Both the position numbers and the translations under genes were made by a program. This document shows, in pieces, positions 1 through 7,355 of a stretch of DNA of 53,380 nt. The first letter of the stretch is position 1; each line of letters opens with the position of its first letter. This DNA is from CAYNLK01 sp964398055 (GTDB lineage: Bacteria; Chloroflexota; Anaerolineae; 4572-78; J111): contig CAYNLK010000041.1 in NCBI GenBank assembly GCA_964398055.1, positions 1 through 53,380 of the forward strand, written 5' to 3'. The notes under the pieces were generated by a model. The model was not told the origin of the DNA, made no database searches, and saw only the letters and a list, made by a program, of their open reading frames with translations.

Positions 1-904
1 GCAGATTGGAGCGGACCACCTCCTGGTGACGCAGGTCTTGTTGCAAGGCGTGGTTCTTAACGAACATCGCCGCCTGGTTAGCCAGGGCCATCAACAGGCT
101 CAAATCATCATTGTTGAATGCAGCCTTAGACAAAAAATTGTCCACAAAGACGACTCCCAGCACCTCACCTTGCCAGATCAGGGGCGCATACATAGCCGAC
201 TGGGTGCCGTGCCGGATCACGCTGTCCGACAACAGCCCGGTTGTACCCGGTTTATCGCGCCGCCAGATCAACGCTTCGCGACTGTCGATGGCCAGCCGGG
301 CCAGGTTCAGGCTCACCGCCGGTTTGAACTGCTCCGGCACAAAGGCTTTCAGGGCCAGGTTCTGCTCTTCCAGCAGCAACACGGCCCCGCGATGGGCGTC
401 GGGGATAACCTTGCAGAGATGCTCGACCACTGTTTTCAGCAGAGGTTCGACCGCCTGCATCGTGCCCAACGCCGCGCCCAATTCATAGAAGACCAGCAAG
501 CGACGCCGGGCCGCCTCAAGGGAGGCCAGGTCGGCCTGGATGTCAAACAACAGGTTAGGCGTTGACTCAGAGGCGCTGACGCTGCTGCTCAAGATGCCGG
601 CATCCGGGATGAACAGTTCGAGTACGGTCTGGCCCAGCCTGATCTGGTCGCCGGGCTTCAGTTTGACTTTGCGGATTATGCGCTGATCGTTGACAAACGA
701 GCCATATTTACTGCCCAAATCCTCCAGCCAATAAGTGCCGCTTTCAAGGGTCAGACGGGCGTGGCGGCGCGAAACGGTGCTGTCGGGGGTCAAATCCAGG
801 TCGACGGCCTGCTCCGGCGTGGAGCGACCAATCAGGATCGCGTCGGCTTTGGACTCGAACCTTTTCAAGGGAGTGGGAGGCAAGGAATAATTGATGATAA
901 TCAT
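1..904 (-). CDS. FHA-GAF domain signalling protein (3' end outside window)
   Basis: The frame is open on the minus strand from an ATG at 904-902 to the window edge: 301 codons with no stop. Residues about 18-100 read as a forkhead-associated domain, which binds phosphothreonine; the GRS, SRRH and GS..G.FVN elements are visible. Residues about 125-290 read as a GAF sensor domain (LLVFYELGAALGT, then APLIWQGEVLGVVFVDN). In this combination the missing C-terminus is usually a cyclase, SpoIIE phosphatase, kinase or second GAF; which one cannot be seen. The protein is probably cytoplasmic, as no membrane segment is visible. The Shine-Dalgarno sequence is weak. It is transcribed away from the decayed methyltransferase to its right. 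FHA and GAF calls are fairly secure; the role is unknown. Confidence 0.85.
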   Translation of the reverse strand, partial: MIIINYSLPPTPLKRFESKADAILIGRSTPEQAVDLDLTPDSTVSRRHARLTLESGTYWLEDLGSKYGSFVNDQRIIRKVKLKPGDQIRLGQTVLELFIPDAGILSSSVSASESTPNLLFDIQADLASLEAARRRLLVFYELGAALGTMQAVEPLLKTVVEHLCKVIPDAHRGAVLLLEEQNLALKAFVPEQFKPAVSLNLARLAIDSREALIWRRDKPGTTGLLSDSVIRHGTQSAMYAPLIWQGEVLGVVFVDNFLSKAAFNNDDLSLLMALANQAAMFVKNHALQQDLRHQEVVRSNL

Positions 905-1112
905 CTCAGATCTCGCCCAGGTCCATCTAAAAGATACTGGCAGAGATATCTAGGATACTCCATAAGCCAATTCTTTTCAAATGCCATCCCACCGGTTGGG
1001 CGCGCGAACACTCATTCTGGCTCACTGCCCGCATCGCCATCCCTGGCTGGAAACTCAATAATTGGGCCGGGTTTGCCTCCGTCTGCGGCGTGATGTATCA
1101 TCACTTAAACCA

Positions 1113-1538
1113 ATGACCGAAGAATTTAGCCTGACCCAGGTAAATAACGATAGTGCAACAGTTGTCTTTTTTCAAAGCAATGCTGTTCTGGCCGAGATAA
1201 ACGCCGGTTTGTTGGTCAGGAACAAGCGGGGAGAGGTTAATAATCGCGGCGTTCTGACGATGGTTGATCAATATTTTACCGAGTTGACTTTTGTTTTTGC
1301 CGAACTATATCGTGTCTGTCGCCGTGGCGCGGGAGTTGTCTTTGTCAATGAGAATGTCAGATATACCGGTGAGGTGATCCTGGTCGACACGTTGAGTACC
1401 AATCTGGCCGAAAAGGTTGGTTTTACGCCCCATAAAATTTACGTTTTGCCGCAACGCAAAGGTAATAGCAGCCAGCAGATGGGCAAGTTTGGCCGTGAAG
1501 CCCTGCGTAAAAGCATCACTATCTGGAAAAAGTTATGA
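1113..1538 (+). pseudogene. C-terminal remnant of a site-specific DNA methyltransferase
   Basis: The sequence encodes about 141 residues resembling only the C-terminal part of N4/N6-type DNA methyltransferases. Recognisable pieces are YFTELTFVFAELYRV, VVFVNENVRYTGEVI, the following LVD, and near the end KGNSSQQMGKFGREALRKSI. The N-terminal half that should carry the catalytic (S/D)PPY and the SAM-binding FxGxG motif is absent, and no trace of it was found in the roughly 200 bp upstream. Without those motifs it cannot methylate DNA, so it is called a relic. Its stop overlaps the ATG of a 30-codon frame (ATGA), the usual coupling in restriction-modification operons. The family call rests on memory of the conserved tail. 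Confidence 0.65.
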
Positions 1539-1627
1539 CCGCCAGCAAAAAGCAAAGTTGGTCAATAGACCACTTGGCGAAAAGCGAGTTCTTTCACCAA
1601 AAGCTTCACGAATTGCTCAAAATATAA
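1535..1627 (+). pseudogene. 30-codon remnant, possibly the start of the partner restriction endonuclease
   Basis: An ATG overlaps the methyltransferase stop as ATGA and opens a 30-residue frame, MTASKKQSWSIDHLAKSEFF and ten more, ending in TAA. Position and overlap suggest it was the N-terminus of the cognate restriction enzyme, cut off before the SDR gene at 1638. The peptide itself has no diagnostic motif, so endonuclease is an inference from context only. It could also be a chance frame. Confidence 0.35.
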
Positions 1628-1637
1628 CTGAGATGTG

Positions 1638-2636
1638 ATGGAACTTACGGGCAAGACTGTTGTTATTACCGGCGTTACCGGCCTGATCGGCGGGCGGCTA
1701 GCCGAGCGGTTGGCGACCGAGGGGGGCGTACAGGTGCGCGGCCTGGCCCGCAATCCGGCCAAAGGCCGCTGGCTGGCTGAGTTGGGGGTGGAGATCGTTC
1801 AGGGCGATGTGACCGAGCCGGCCTCGCTGCAAGCGGCGCTGGCCGGCTGCCAGGTGGTCTTTCACGCCGCGGCCTGGGTCAGTGAAGGCGGCCACCAGGC
1901 CGACGTTTGGGCGGTCAACGTGACCGGCACCCAGCACATGGTTGAGGCGGCGATGGCGGCCGGGGTGGAGCGATTTGTGCAGATCAGCTCCTGTGCGGTT
2001 TACGGCTCACTCCAGCAGCCCAACATCGACGAGACTACTCCCACCCGCCGGCGGGGCAATCTCTACGGCGACTCCAAAGTGGCCGCCGAGGAGGTAGTCT
2101 TCAAGGCGTACCGGGAAGACGGCCTGCCGGTTGTGGTGGCCCGGCCGTCGCAGGTTTATGGGCCTCGCTCTTACCAGTTCACTATTCGCCCGGTAGAGGT
2201 GATCAAAGCCGGCAAGATGGTTCTGATCGACGGCGGCCGCCACCTGTGCAAACCGGTTTATATTGATAACCTGATCGACGGCCTGATCCTGTGCGCCACT
2301 GTCGAAGCGGCTGTTGGCGAGGCGATTAATCTGACCGATGGCGAGCCGGTGCCCTGGCGAGATTTCTTTGGGGCGTATGGGCACATGCTCAAGATCGACT
2401 CGTTTCCGTCGGTACCTTATGCCCTGGCCTGGTTAATCGGTCTGTATAACGAAGTCAAGGCAGGGTTGCAAGGCAAAAAGGCCAGCCTCAATCGAGGTGC
2501 GGTCAAAGCCTTACGCAGCGATAACAGTTTCAGCAATCGCAAGGCTCGCACTCTGTTGGGGTGGGAGCCAAAGGTCAATTTAAACGAGGGGATGAAGCTG
2601 ACCGAGGCGTGGCTCCGCGCCGAGGGATACTTGTAA
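1638..2636 (+). CDS. NAD-dependent epimerase/dehydratase (extended SDR)
   Basis: A 332-aa extended short-chain dehydrogenase. It has the Rossmann TGxxGxxG (T11-G18, TGVTGLIG), the DV.D-type segment VQGDVTE, an active-site SSCAVYG, and the YxxxK pair Y143/K147 (YGDSK). The family acts on nucleotide sugars, hydroxysteroids or flavonoid-like substrates using NAD(P)H in the cytosol; the substrate here cannot be assigned. ATG at 1638 is chosen; a GTG directly before it is the only alternative and no good Shine-Dalgarno separates them. It follows the decayed restriction-modification fragments and is followed by an intergenic repeat, so it is probably monocistronic. Confidence 0.85.
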   Translation: MELTGKTVVITGVTGLIGGRLAERLATEGGVQVRGLARNPAKGRWLAELGVEIVQGDVTEPASLQAALAGCQVVFHAAAWVSEGGHQADVWAVNVTGTQHMVEAAMAAGVERFVQISSCAVYGSLQQPNIDETTPTRRRGNLYGDSKVAAEEVVFKAYREDGLPVVVARPSQVYGPRSYQFTIRPVEVIKAGKMVLIDGGRHLCKPVYIDNLIDGLILCATVEAAVGEAINLTDGEPVPWRDFFGAYGHMLKIDSFPSVPYALAWLIGLYNEVKAGLQGKKASLNRGAVKALRSDNSFSNRKARTLLGWEPKVNLNEGMKLTEAWLRAEGYL

Positions 2637-2638
2637 TC

Positions 2639-2805
2639 AAGGTAGCAGGTGGCAAAATAGCAAGGTAGCAGGTGGCAAAGTAGCGAAGGAGCAGAGTAAC
2701 AAGAAGCAATAGACAATTTATTGTAACCTGCAACCTGCAACCTGTAACCTGTAACCTGTCACTTGTAACCTGCAACCTGCCACTTGCTACCGTTTAATCA
2801 GGGAG
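2639..2805. repeat. Intergenic tandem-heptamer repeat with inverted arms
   Basis: A run of 7-nt units AACCTGY (about nine, with variants such as CACTTGT) fills 2729-2800. The left flank holds two copies of GGTAGCAGGTGGCAA-like sequence whose reverse complement, with mismatches, appears at the right end (GCCACTTGCTACC). The whole can fold back. It is non-coding, and frames across it are low-complexity artefacts. Confidence 0.8.
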
Positions 2806-2816
2806 GGAAGAATTTC

Positions 2817-3617
2817 ATGGAGGCGATTATCACCGCCGGAGGGATCAACCAGCCGGATGACCCACTGTATGAACTGACCGGGGTCGAGAAAAAGGCCTTG
2901 ATTCCTCTGGCTGGCAAACCTATGGTAATCTGGGTGGTGGAGGCATTGTACGGCTCCGGTATCATCAACAATATGGTCATTGTTGGCTTAAAAGCGACTG
3001 AAGTTGACCTGAACAACTTCCCGGTCCATTTTGTCGATCCGGTCGACGGCTTGATCGACAACATTCTGGCGGCGCTGGCCAGAGCCAGAGAAATCAATCC
3101 AACAGCCCAGAAAATGTTGCTTTCTTCATCAGACATTCCGCTAATTACGCCGGAGATCGTCCGTGGCTTTATTGATGAGTGCGGTTCCCAGGAAGCGGAT
3201 ATTTATTATACCGTGGTTGAACAGAAGACGATGGAGGCCCGCTTTCCCAACTCAAAACGCACCTTTGTGCCCTTTTTGAAAGATGGCAATTTTACCGGCG
3301 GCGATATGATCCTGGCCGACGTAACCGCGCCGGAACGAACGGATGTCGAGCTGTTCCGGTCGTTGACCAAGGTACGCAAGAATTATTTCAAAGAGGCCAG
3401 GTTGGCCGGCTTTGGTTTCATTATTAGATTCTTATTACGGCTGATGACCCTGGCTGAAGTAGCCGAGCGGGTTAGCAAAATCGTCAACCTGGATGTGCGG
3501 GCGGTCAATACCCGGTATGCCGAATTGGGGATGGACCTGGATAAACCCCGCCAGTATGAAATGATCAAATCCGTCCTGGAAGAACGGCTGGCTCAAAGAG
3601 CAGGAACCCACCTTTAA
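2817..3617 (+). CDS. Nucleotidyltransferase (NTP transferase, MobA/GlmU-type fold)
   Basis: A 266-aa protein beginning MEAIITAGG, followed by EKKALIPLAGKPMVIWVVEA. This is the GT-A-like nucleotide-binding signature of NTP transferases, with the sugar/cofactor-phosphate loop KALIPLAGKP. A DIPLITPE segment near residue 104 carries the usual acidic metal-binding position. Related proteins activate sugar phosphates or molybdenum cofactors; the acceptor is not evident. The ATG at 2817 is preceded by GGAGGGAAG and is preferred over an upstream in-frame start inside the repeat. The second half (LRLMTLAEVAERVSKIVNLD) is helical and less typical of MobA, so a narrower name is not justified. Confidence 0.75.
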   Translation: MEAIITAGGINQPDDPLYELTGVEKKALIPLAGKPMVIWVVEALYGSGIINNMVIVGLKATEVDLNNFPVHFVDPVDGLIDNILAALARAREINPTAQKMLLSSSDIPLITPEIVRGFIDECGSQEADIYYTVVEQKTMEARFPNSKRTFVPFLKDGNFTGGDMILADVTAPERTDVELFRSLTKVRKNYFKEARLAGFGFIIRFLLRLMTLAEVAERVSKIVNLDVRAVNTRYAELGMDLDKPRQYEMIKSVLEERLAQRAGTHL

Positions 3618-3799
3618 CAACGTACCTGGCGATATTGCCCGATACTGTTATGAATTGACTATTAAGGCTGACCGGTACCCTTGTCCAACGCCTGCTCTTA
3701 CTTGTGGTGTCTGGGTGGTGACCACCGGCCAGGGGGGTGGTCCGGGGGACGTTGCTACTGATGCAGTATCGGTGACCTATGCCCCTAAGCTGCAATTTA

Positions 3800-3808
3800 T
3801 GCTATAAT
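3800..3808 (+). promoter_or_regulatory. Extended -10 promoter element upstream of the SRPBCC gene
   Basis: TGC followed by TATAAT is a consensus extended -10. No convincing -35 lies at 16-18 bp, as expected for extended -10 promoters. It lies 46 bp before the ATG at 3855, which has GGAG in front. Confidence 0.5.
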
Positions 3809-3854
3809 GTTGGTTGGGTAACCTGGAGTTAGTTTCTTAGGAGAATCAGCGCCA

Positions 3855-4331
3855 ATGCACATCGTAGAACAGACCGCAGTTATTGAAGCGCCTCTAGAAA
3901 TCGTTCGGGAGGCGATGAATGACTTGGAGCGTATTCCCCACTGGGCCACTGTTCAGGGCACAGTTGATAACCGGCGGGGGCAAGGCATTGGCCGGTGTTA
4001 TGACTGGCAATTTCAAGTGGGTCAGCTAAAGTTCAAAGGACAGGTTGAGATTGTCGACCAGACCGAGACCAGCTTGACCAGCCGTTCTACCGGCGATATT
4101 GAGAGTATCTGGACCATAAAATTGACCGCCTTGAGGAAAAACAGCACGGCCATCCGGGTGGTGGTGGAGTACAACCCACCCCATGCCTTTGTGGAGCCTC
4201 TGGTCGATTTTGTGGTAGAGCAACTGGCCAGCCCGGCGGTCGCCAGGGAGAATTTGAATCGGTTCAAGGCGATGGTCGAAGAGCAAGCTGCCACCCTTGA
4301 AAAAAGGCAGGAGGTTCCGGCTAGCTGCTAA
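3855..4331 (+). CDS. SRPBCC (polyketide cyclase/START-like) family protein
   Basis: A 158-aa single-domain protein. The N-terminal VEQTAVIEAPLEIVREAMND is the classic first strand and helix of the SRPBCC ligand-binding fold, followed by IPHWATVQGTV and alternating strands, then a long C-terminal helix (ARENLNRFKAMVEEQAA). Members bind hydrophobic ligands or act as cyclases or lipid carriers; nothing here identifies the ligand. It is cytoplasmic, with no signal peptide. The start is supported by TAGGAGAA 10 nt upstream and by the extended -10 element at 3800. The next gene is about 95 bp away on the same strand but unrelated. Confidence 0.75.
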   Translation: MHIVEQTAVIEAPLEIVREAMNDLERIPHWATVQGTVDNRRGQGIGRCYDWQFQVGQLKFKGQVEIVDQTETSLTSRSTGDIESIWTIKLTALRKNSTAIRVVVEYNPPHAFVEPLVDFVVEQLASPAVARENLNRFKAMVEEQAATLEKRQEVPASC

Positions 4332-4425
4332 TCTGATCAACCCGGCGACAGGCTCGAAACATTAATTTCGGCCACGTGATCGACGTCTCAGTCAGGTTCA
4401 ACGTTGATTCCGGCAGAAAAGGACA

Positions 4426-5103
4426 ATGAGTAGCCTACACCGTATCTCGCTTTCATACGAAGACATCAAGCAGGCTCTGGCCACGCCGCTGCCTGGTGTA
4501 GCCGGCCAGCGAAAGATGGCGCCCCAGCCACAGGCCGGTGAGGTTGAACGCTGGCGACCACCGGCTGGCTGCCGCGAGGCCGGGGTGTTGTTGTTACTTT
4601 ATCTGCACTCCCAAAACGGAGCTGAACCGGCCTTGCACCTGGCGCTGACGCGCCGGCCCGAATATCCCGGCGTCCACAGCGGTCAGATTTCACTCCCCGG
4701 CGGCCGGCGTGAAGGCCAGGAGTCGCTGCGGACTACGGCTTTGCGTGAAACAATGGAAGAGGTTGGCGTTTTACCGGATAAGATCGAGATTATTGGGCAG
4801 TTATCTCCGCTCTACACGCCCCCCAGTAACTTTTGTATTTTTCCATTTGTGGCCTTTTGCCCAACCCGGCCTGCCTTTTGTATTGACCCGCAGGAGGTCG
4901 CGGAATTACTGGACGCTCCGTTGAACGAACTGCTCCATCCGGCTGCCGCCAGAGAAGAAATATGGCATTTTGAGCCATATGGGCCGCGCCGAATTCCTTT
5001 TTTTGAGGTTGACGGCCATAAGGTCTGGGGCGCGACAGCGATGATCTTGAGCGAATTTATCACTCTCCTAACCAATTATTTGTCGCTGAACCAGGCTGAT
5101 TAA
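4426..5103 (+). CDS. Nudix hydrolase, coenzyme A pyrophosphatase type
   Basis: A 225-aa Nudix protein. The Nudix box GX5EX7REUXEEXGU is complete near residues 92-115 (GRREG....ALRETMEEVGV). It is preceded by LALTRRPEYPGVHSGQISLP, the UPF0035 element that marks CoA/acyl-CoA pyrophosphatases (NudL/YeaB type). The predicted reaction is hydrolysis of CoA or oxidised CoA to phosphopantetheine and 3',5'-ADP, as housecleaning in the cytosol. AAAGGA sits close before the ATG. The N-terminal 50 residues are variable and Pro-rich, as is usual for the group. CoA specificity is inferred from the UPF0035 motif. Confidence 0.85.
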   Translation: MSSLHRISLSYEDIKQALATPLPGVAGQRKMAPQPQAGEVERWRPPAGCREAGVLLLLYLHSQNGAEPALHLALTRRPEYPGVHSGQISLPGGRREGQESLRTTALRETMEEVGVLPDKIEIIGQLSPLYTPPSNFCIFPFVAFCPTRPAFCIDPQEVAELLDAPLNELLHPAAAREEIWHFEPYGPRRIPFFEVDGHKVWGATAMILSEFITLLTNYLSLNQAD

Positions 5104-5139
5104 TCCGGTGATCATGTTTACTTTTTCAGGAAATCAGGT

Positions 5140-6141
5140 ATGACCGAACTTCGACAGAATATGGCCACCAAAGAGTGGGTCATTATCGCCGATGAGAGGG
5201 CCAAACGCCCTGACGACTACATCGAGTCTCATACCCACGTAACCACCGAAATGCAGGAGCCGTTTGATCCCAACTGTCCCTTTTGTCCGGGCAACGAGGA
5301 ACGTGACCTGGAAGTCGAAGTGATGCCCGCCAACGGTCCCTGGCAAACCCGAGTTGTCTACAATAAATATCCGGCCCTATCCCGCGAGGGCGAACTGGCC
5401 CGAACTTTTGACGGCGTCCACCGCCGGATTGCCGGGGTAGGCCATCACGAAATTGTGGTGGAACATCCTCGCCATAATACCACTCTGGCCCTGATGACCA
5501 GCGAAGAGATCAAATACGTCCTGGAAACATTTTATAGCCGAGGCTGGAGTATTCGTAAAGACTCGCGGATCGAGCAAATCATCTACTTCAAAAACCATCG
5601 CGAACGGGCCGGCGCTTCCCTCAAGCATCCCCATAGCCAGATTATCGGGTTGCCGGTGGTGCCCACCGACATTCGCCACCGCATCGAAGAGGCCCGCCGC
5701 TATTTTGATGACTTTGGCGAGTGCGTCTTCTGCGTGATGATGCGGGATGAATTGCAAAAGAAGGTCCGGCTGGTAACCGAAAATAGTCATTTTGTCGCCT
5801 TTGTATTGTATGCCGCGCCGTCCCCATTCCATGTGTGGGTGCTGCCCCGCCAACATAGCGTCAGCTTCTTGTATTCGCAGCCGGACGAGATTGCGGCGCT
5901 GGCCGATATCTTACGAATTGTCTCACGCAAGCTCTACATCGGTCTCAACGATCCGGCTTATAACTTGATTATCCGTTCCGCGCCGGTCAAGGAAATCAGC
6001 AACGATTATTTGCACTGGTATGTCACCATTATTCCCCGCTTGAGCCGCACGGCCGGTTTTGAGATGGGCAGCGGCATGTTCATCAATCCGGCCTTACCGG
6101 AAGAGAGCGCGGCCTTTTTGCGTGAGGTAAAATTGGAGTAG
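5140..6141 (+). CDS. galT: Galactose-1-phosphate uridylyltransferase
   Basis: A 333-aa protein of usual GalT length. It shows the N-terminal MATKEWVIIADERAKRP, the zinc-site segment CPFCPGNE, the active-site HPH (H163-P-H165, then SQ), in which the second histidine is uridylylated, and a second-domain FHVWVLPRQH. It exchanges UMP between UDP-glucose and galactose-1-phosphate in the Leloir pathway. No galK or galE lies next to it; the SDR at 1638 is not close enough in sequence to call GalE. Some GalT-like enzymes use other sugar-1-phosphates or act as ADP-sulfurylase-like proteins, so the substrate is a family inference. Confidence 0.85.
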   Translation: MTELRQNMATKEWVIIADERAKRPDDYIESHTHVTTEMQEPFDPNCPFCPGNEERDLEVEVMPANGPWQTRVVYNKYPALSREGELARTFDGVHRRIAGVGHHEIVVEHPRHNTTLALMTSEEIKYVLETFYSRGWSIRKDSRIEQIIYFKNHRERAGASLKHPHSQIIGLPVVPTDIRHRIEEARRYFDDFGECVFCVMMRDELQKKVRLVTENSHFVAFVLYAAPSPFHVWVLPRQHSVSFLYSQPDEIAALADILRIVSRKLYIGLNDPAYNLIIRSAPVKEISNDYLHWYVTIIPRLSRTAGFEMGSGMFINPALPEESAAFLREVKLE

Positions 6142-6202
6142 GCTTAGGCAGAAAAGATTCTAGAGGCGTTTAACCGTGGAATAACCACAGAGGAAAATAA
6201 AG

Positions 6203-7294
6203 ATGGCAGAGTCACTTGGAACTGCGCTGCCTGGGCAGCTATTGGCTTTGATGGCCTTTCCCGCATGTGGGGCGATTTTTTTTGCCATTCTCATTGCTTA
6301 TTCGGTGTCCAAACGCAAGAAAAACAAAATGAAGTTAGGGATTCAACCTCGCCAGGACGCGGCGTCCCCTCAGTCTCCAGCCAGAGGCTCTGGCCCGGCC
6401 CATGATCTGGATACCAGCGTTTTGTCTCACTCCACCCACGTTTCCAAACCGGCAACTGGCCCCAAGCCCGATTTACTCGAGGCCGAGCCTAAGCTGGCTG
6501 AGACTAAACCGGTCGCCCAGCCGCCGGCCCCGCTCAAACCAGCGTCGCCCATGCTCGAGGAAAAAGTCAATCTGGCGGTTCGCCTGAGCGCGCAACCACC
6601 GGCTGCGCCAGCCCCAGCCAGCCCGGCGGAACTCCTCCGCTTGCTGCGGCAGCCGGACTCCGGGCAACTGATCGTGGAAGTCGCCGGGCAGCAGTTCTCC
6701 AAGCTAACCGATATCCCGGATAAGGAAATAGGCGAGTATATTCTAAAACTGGCTGCCAATCTGCTCTCTTTCACCAATGGGATGATCGAGACCGAGGCTG
6801 GTTTGAAGTCTGTTTATAATCCCAGGCTCGACACCGCGCCCGAACCTCTAACGCCTCCTCCGCCTGTCTCCCAAAAACCGGCTATAACTGTTCCACCCTC
6901 TCAGCCAGTTCAACCCGAACGTCCTCCAGCCGAGGCTTCATTTATCCCCAAACCTCCGCCGGAAGCTCAGGCCGCTTTCCTGGCCGCGCTCCAAACACAG
7001 ACAACCCAGCCGTCGACGCCACCGCCGCGGCGGGGTTTATTGGGTCGCACCCGCACCAGCGCCCAACCGATCCTGCCCGGCCTCAACCTGGCCGACGAGA
7101 TCAACAAAATTGTGCAGGCCCGCTTGGCTATTTCACCGCTGGCAACCACTACGAAAATAGAGATCACCGGCGACCCGAGTGGCGGCATTCGCATCAAAGT
7201 CGACGGGATACCTTACGCCAGTCCCGACGACGTGCCGGATGCTGAGGCGCGGGAGCTGATCAAAGCCTCGATCAAACAGTGGGAGCGCAGCTAA
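6203..7294 (+). CDS. Membrane-anchored Pro/Ala-rich protein with a duplicated small domain
   Basis: Function not recognised. The 363-aa protein has one N-terminal membrane segment (residues about 10-34) followed by KRKKNK, which suggests a cytoplasmic C-terminal body. Long Pro/Ala-rich linkers separate two copies of a small domain. Copy 1 (about 140-190) contains LIVEVAGQQFSKLTDIPDKE and copy 2 (about 295-363) contains IRIKVDGIPYASPDDVPDAE, each followed by a helix ending LAANL or ASIKQW. The second copy begins LADEINKIVQARL. The ATG has GAGGAAAA upstream. A bidirectional hairpin terminator follows directly. Confidence 0.75.
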   Translation: MAESLGTALPGQLLALMAFPACGAIFFAILIAYSVSKRKKNKMKLGIQPRQDAASPQSPARGSGPAHDLDTSVLSHSTHVSKPATGPKPDLLEAEPKLAETKPVAQPPAPLKPASPMLEEKVNLAVRLSAQPPAAPAPASPAELLRLLRQPDSGQLIVEVAGQQFSKLTDIPDKEIGEYILKLAANLLSFTNGMIETEAGLKSVYNPRLDTAPEPLTPPPPVSQKPAITVPPSQPVQPERPPAEASFIPKPPPEAQAAFLAALQTQTTQPSTPPPRRGLLGRTRTSAQPILPGLNLADEINKIVQARLAISPLATTTKIEITGDPSGGIRIKVDGIPYASPDDVPDAEARELIKASIKQWERS

Positions 7295-7308
7295 CCGTTA
7301 AAGCGCAA

Positions 7309-7350
7309 AAGTGACCGGCGCTTTTCGCTAATTATAAGCGCCGGTCACTT
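7309..7350. terminator. 15-bp perfect hairpin between convergent genes
   Basis: AAGTGACCGGCGCTT (7309-7323) and its exact reverse complement (7336-7350) enclose a 12-nt loop, between the ends of the convergent genes at 7294 and 7356. It has T-rich or A-rich flanks on both sides, so it may terminate in both directions. The arms belong to the same palindrome family as 8578-8608 and 28144-28206. Confidence 0.8.
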
Positions 7351-7355
7351 GTACT

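Noticed and set aside
26..565. A 179-codon plus-strand frame at the left edge
   Set aside because: It is the shadow of the FHA-GAF gene, which is continuous on the minus strand with recognisable domains.
2720..2805. Tandem heptamers considered as a CRISPR array
   Set aside because: Units are 7 nt with no unique spacers of 30-40 nt and no cas genes.
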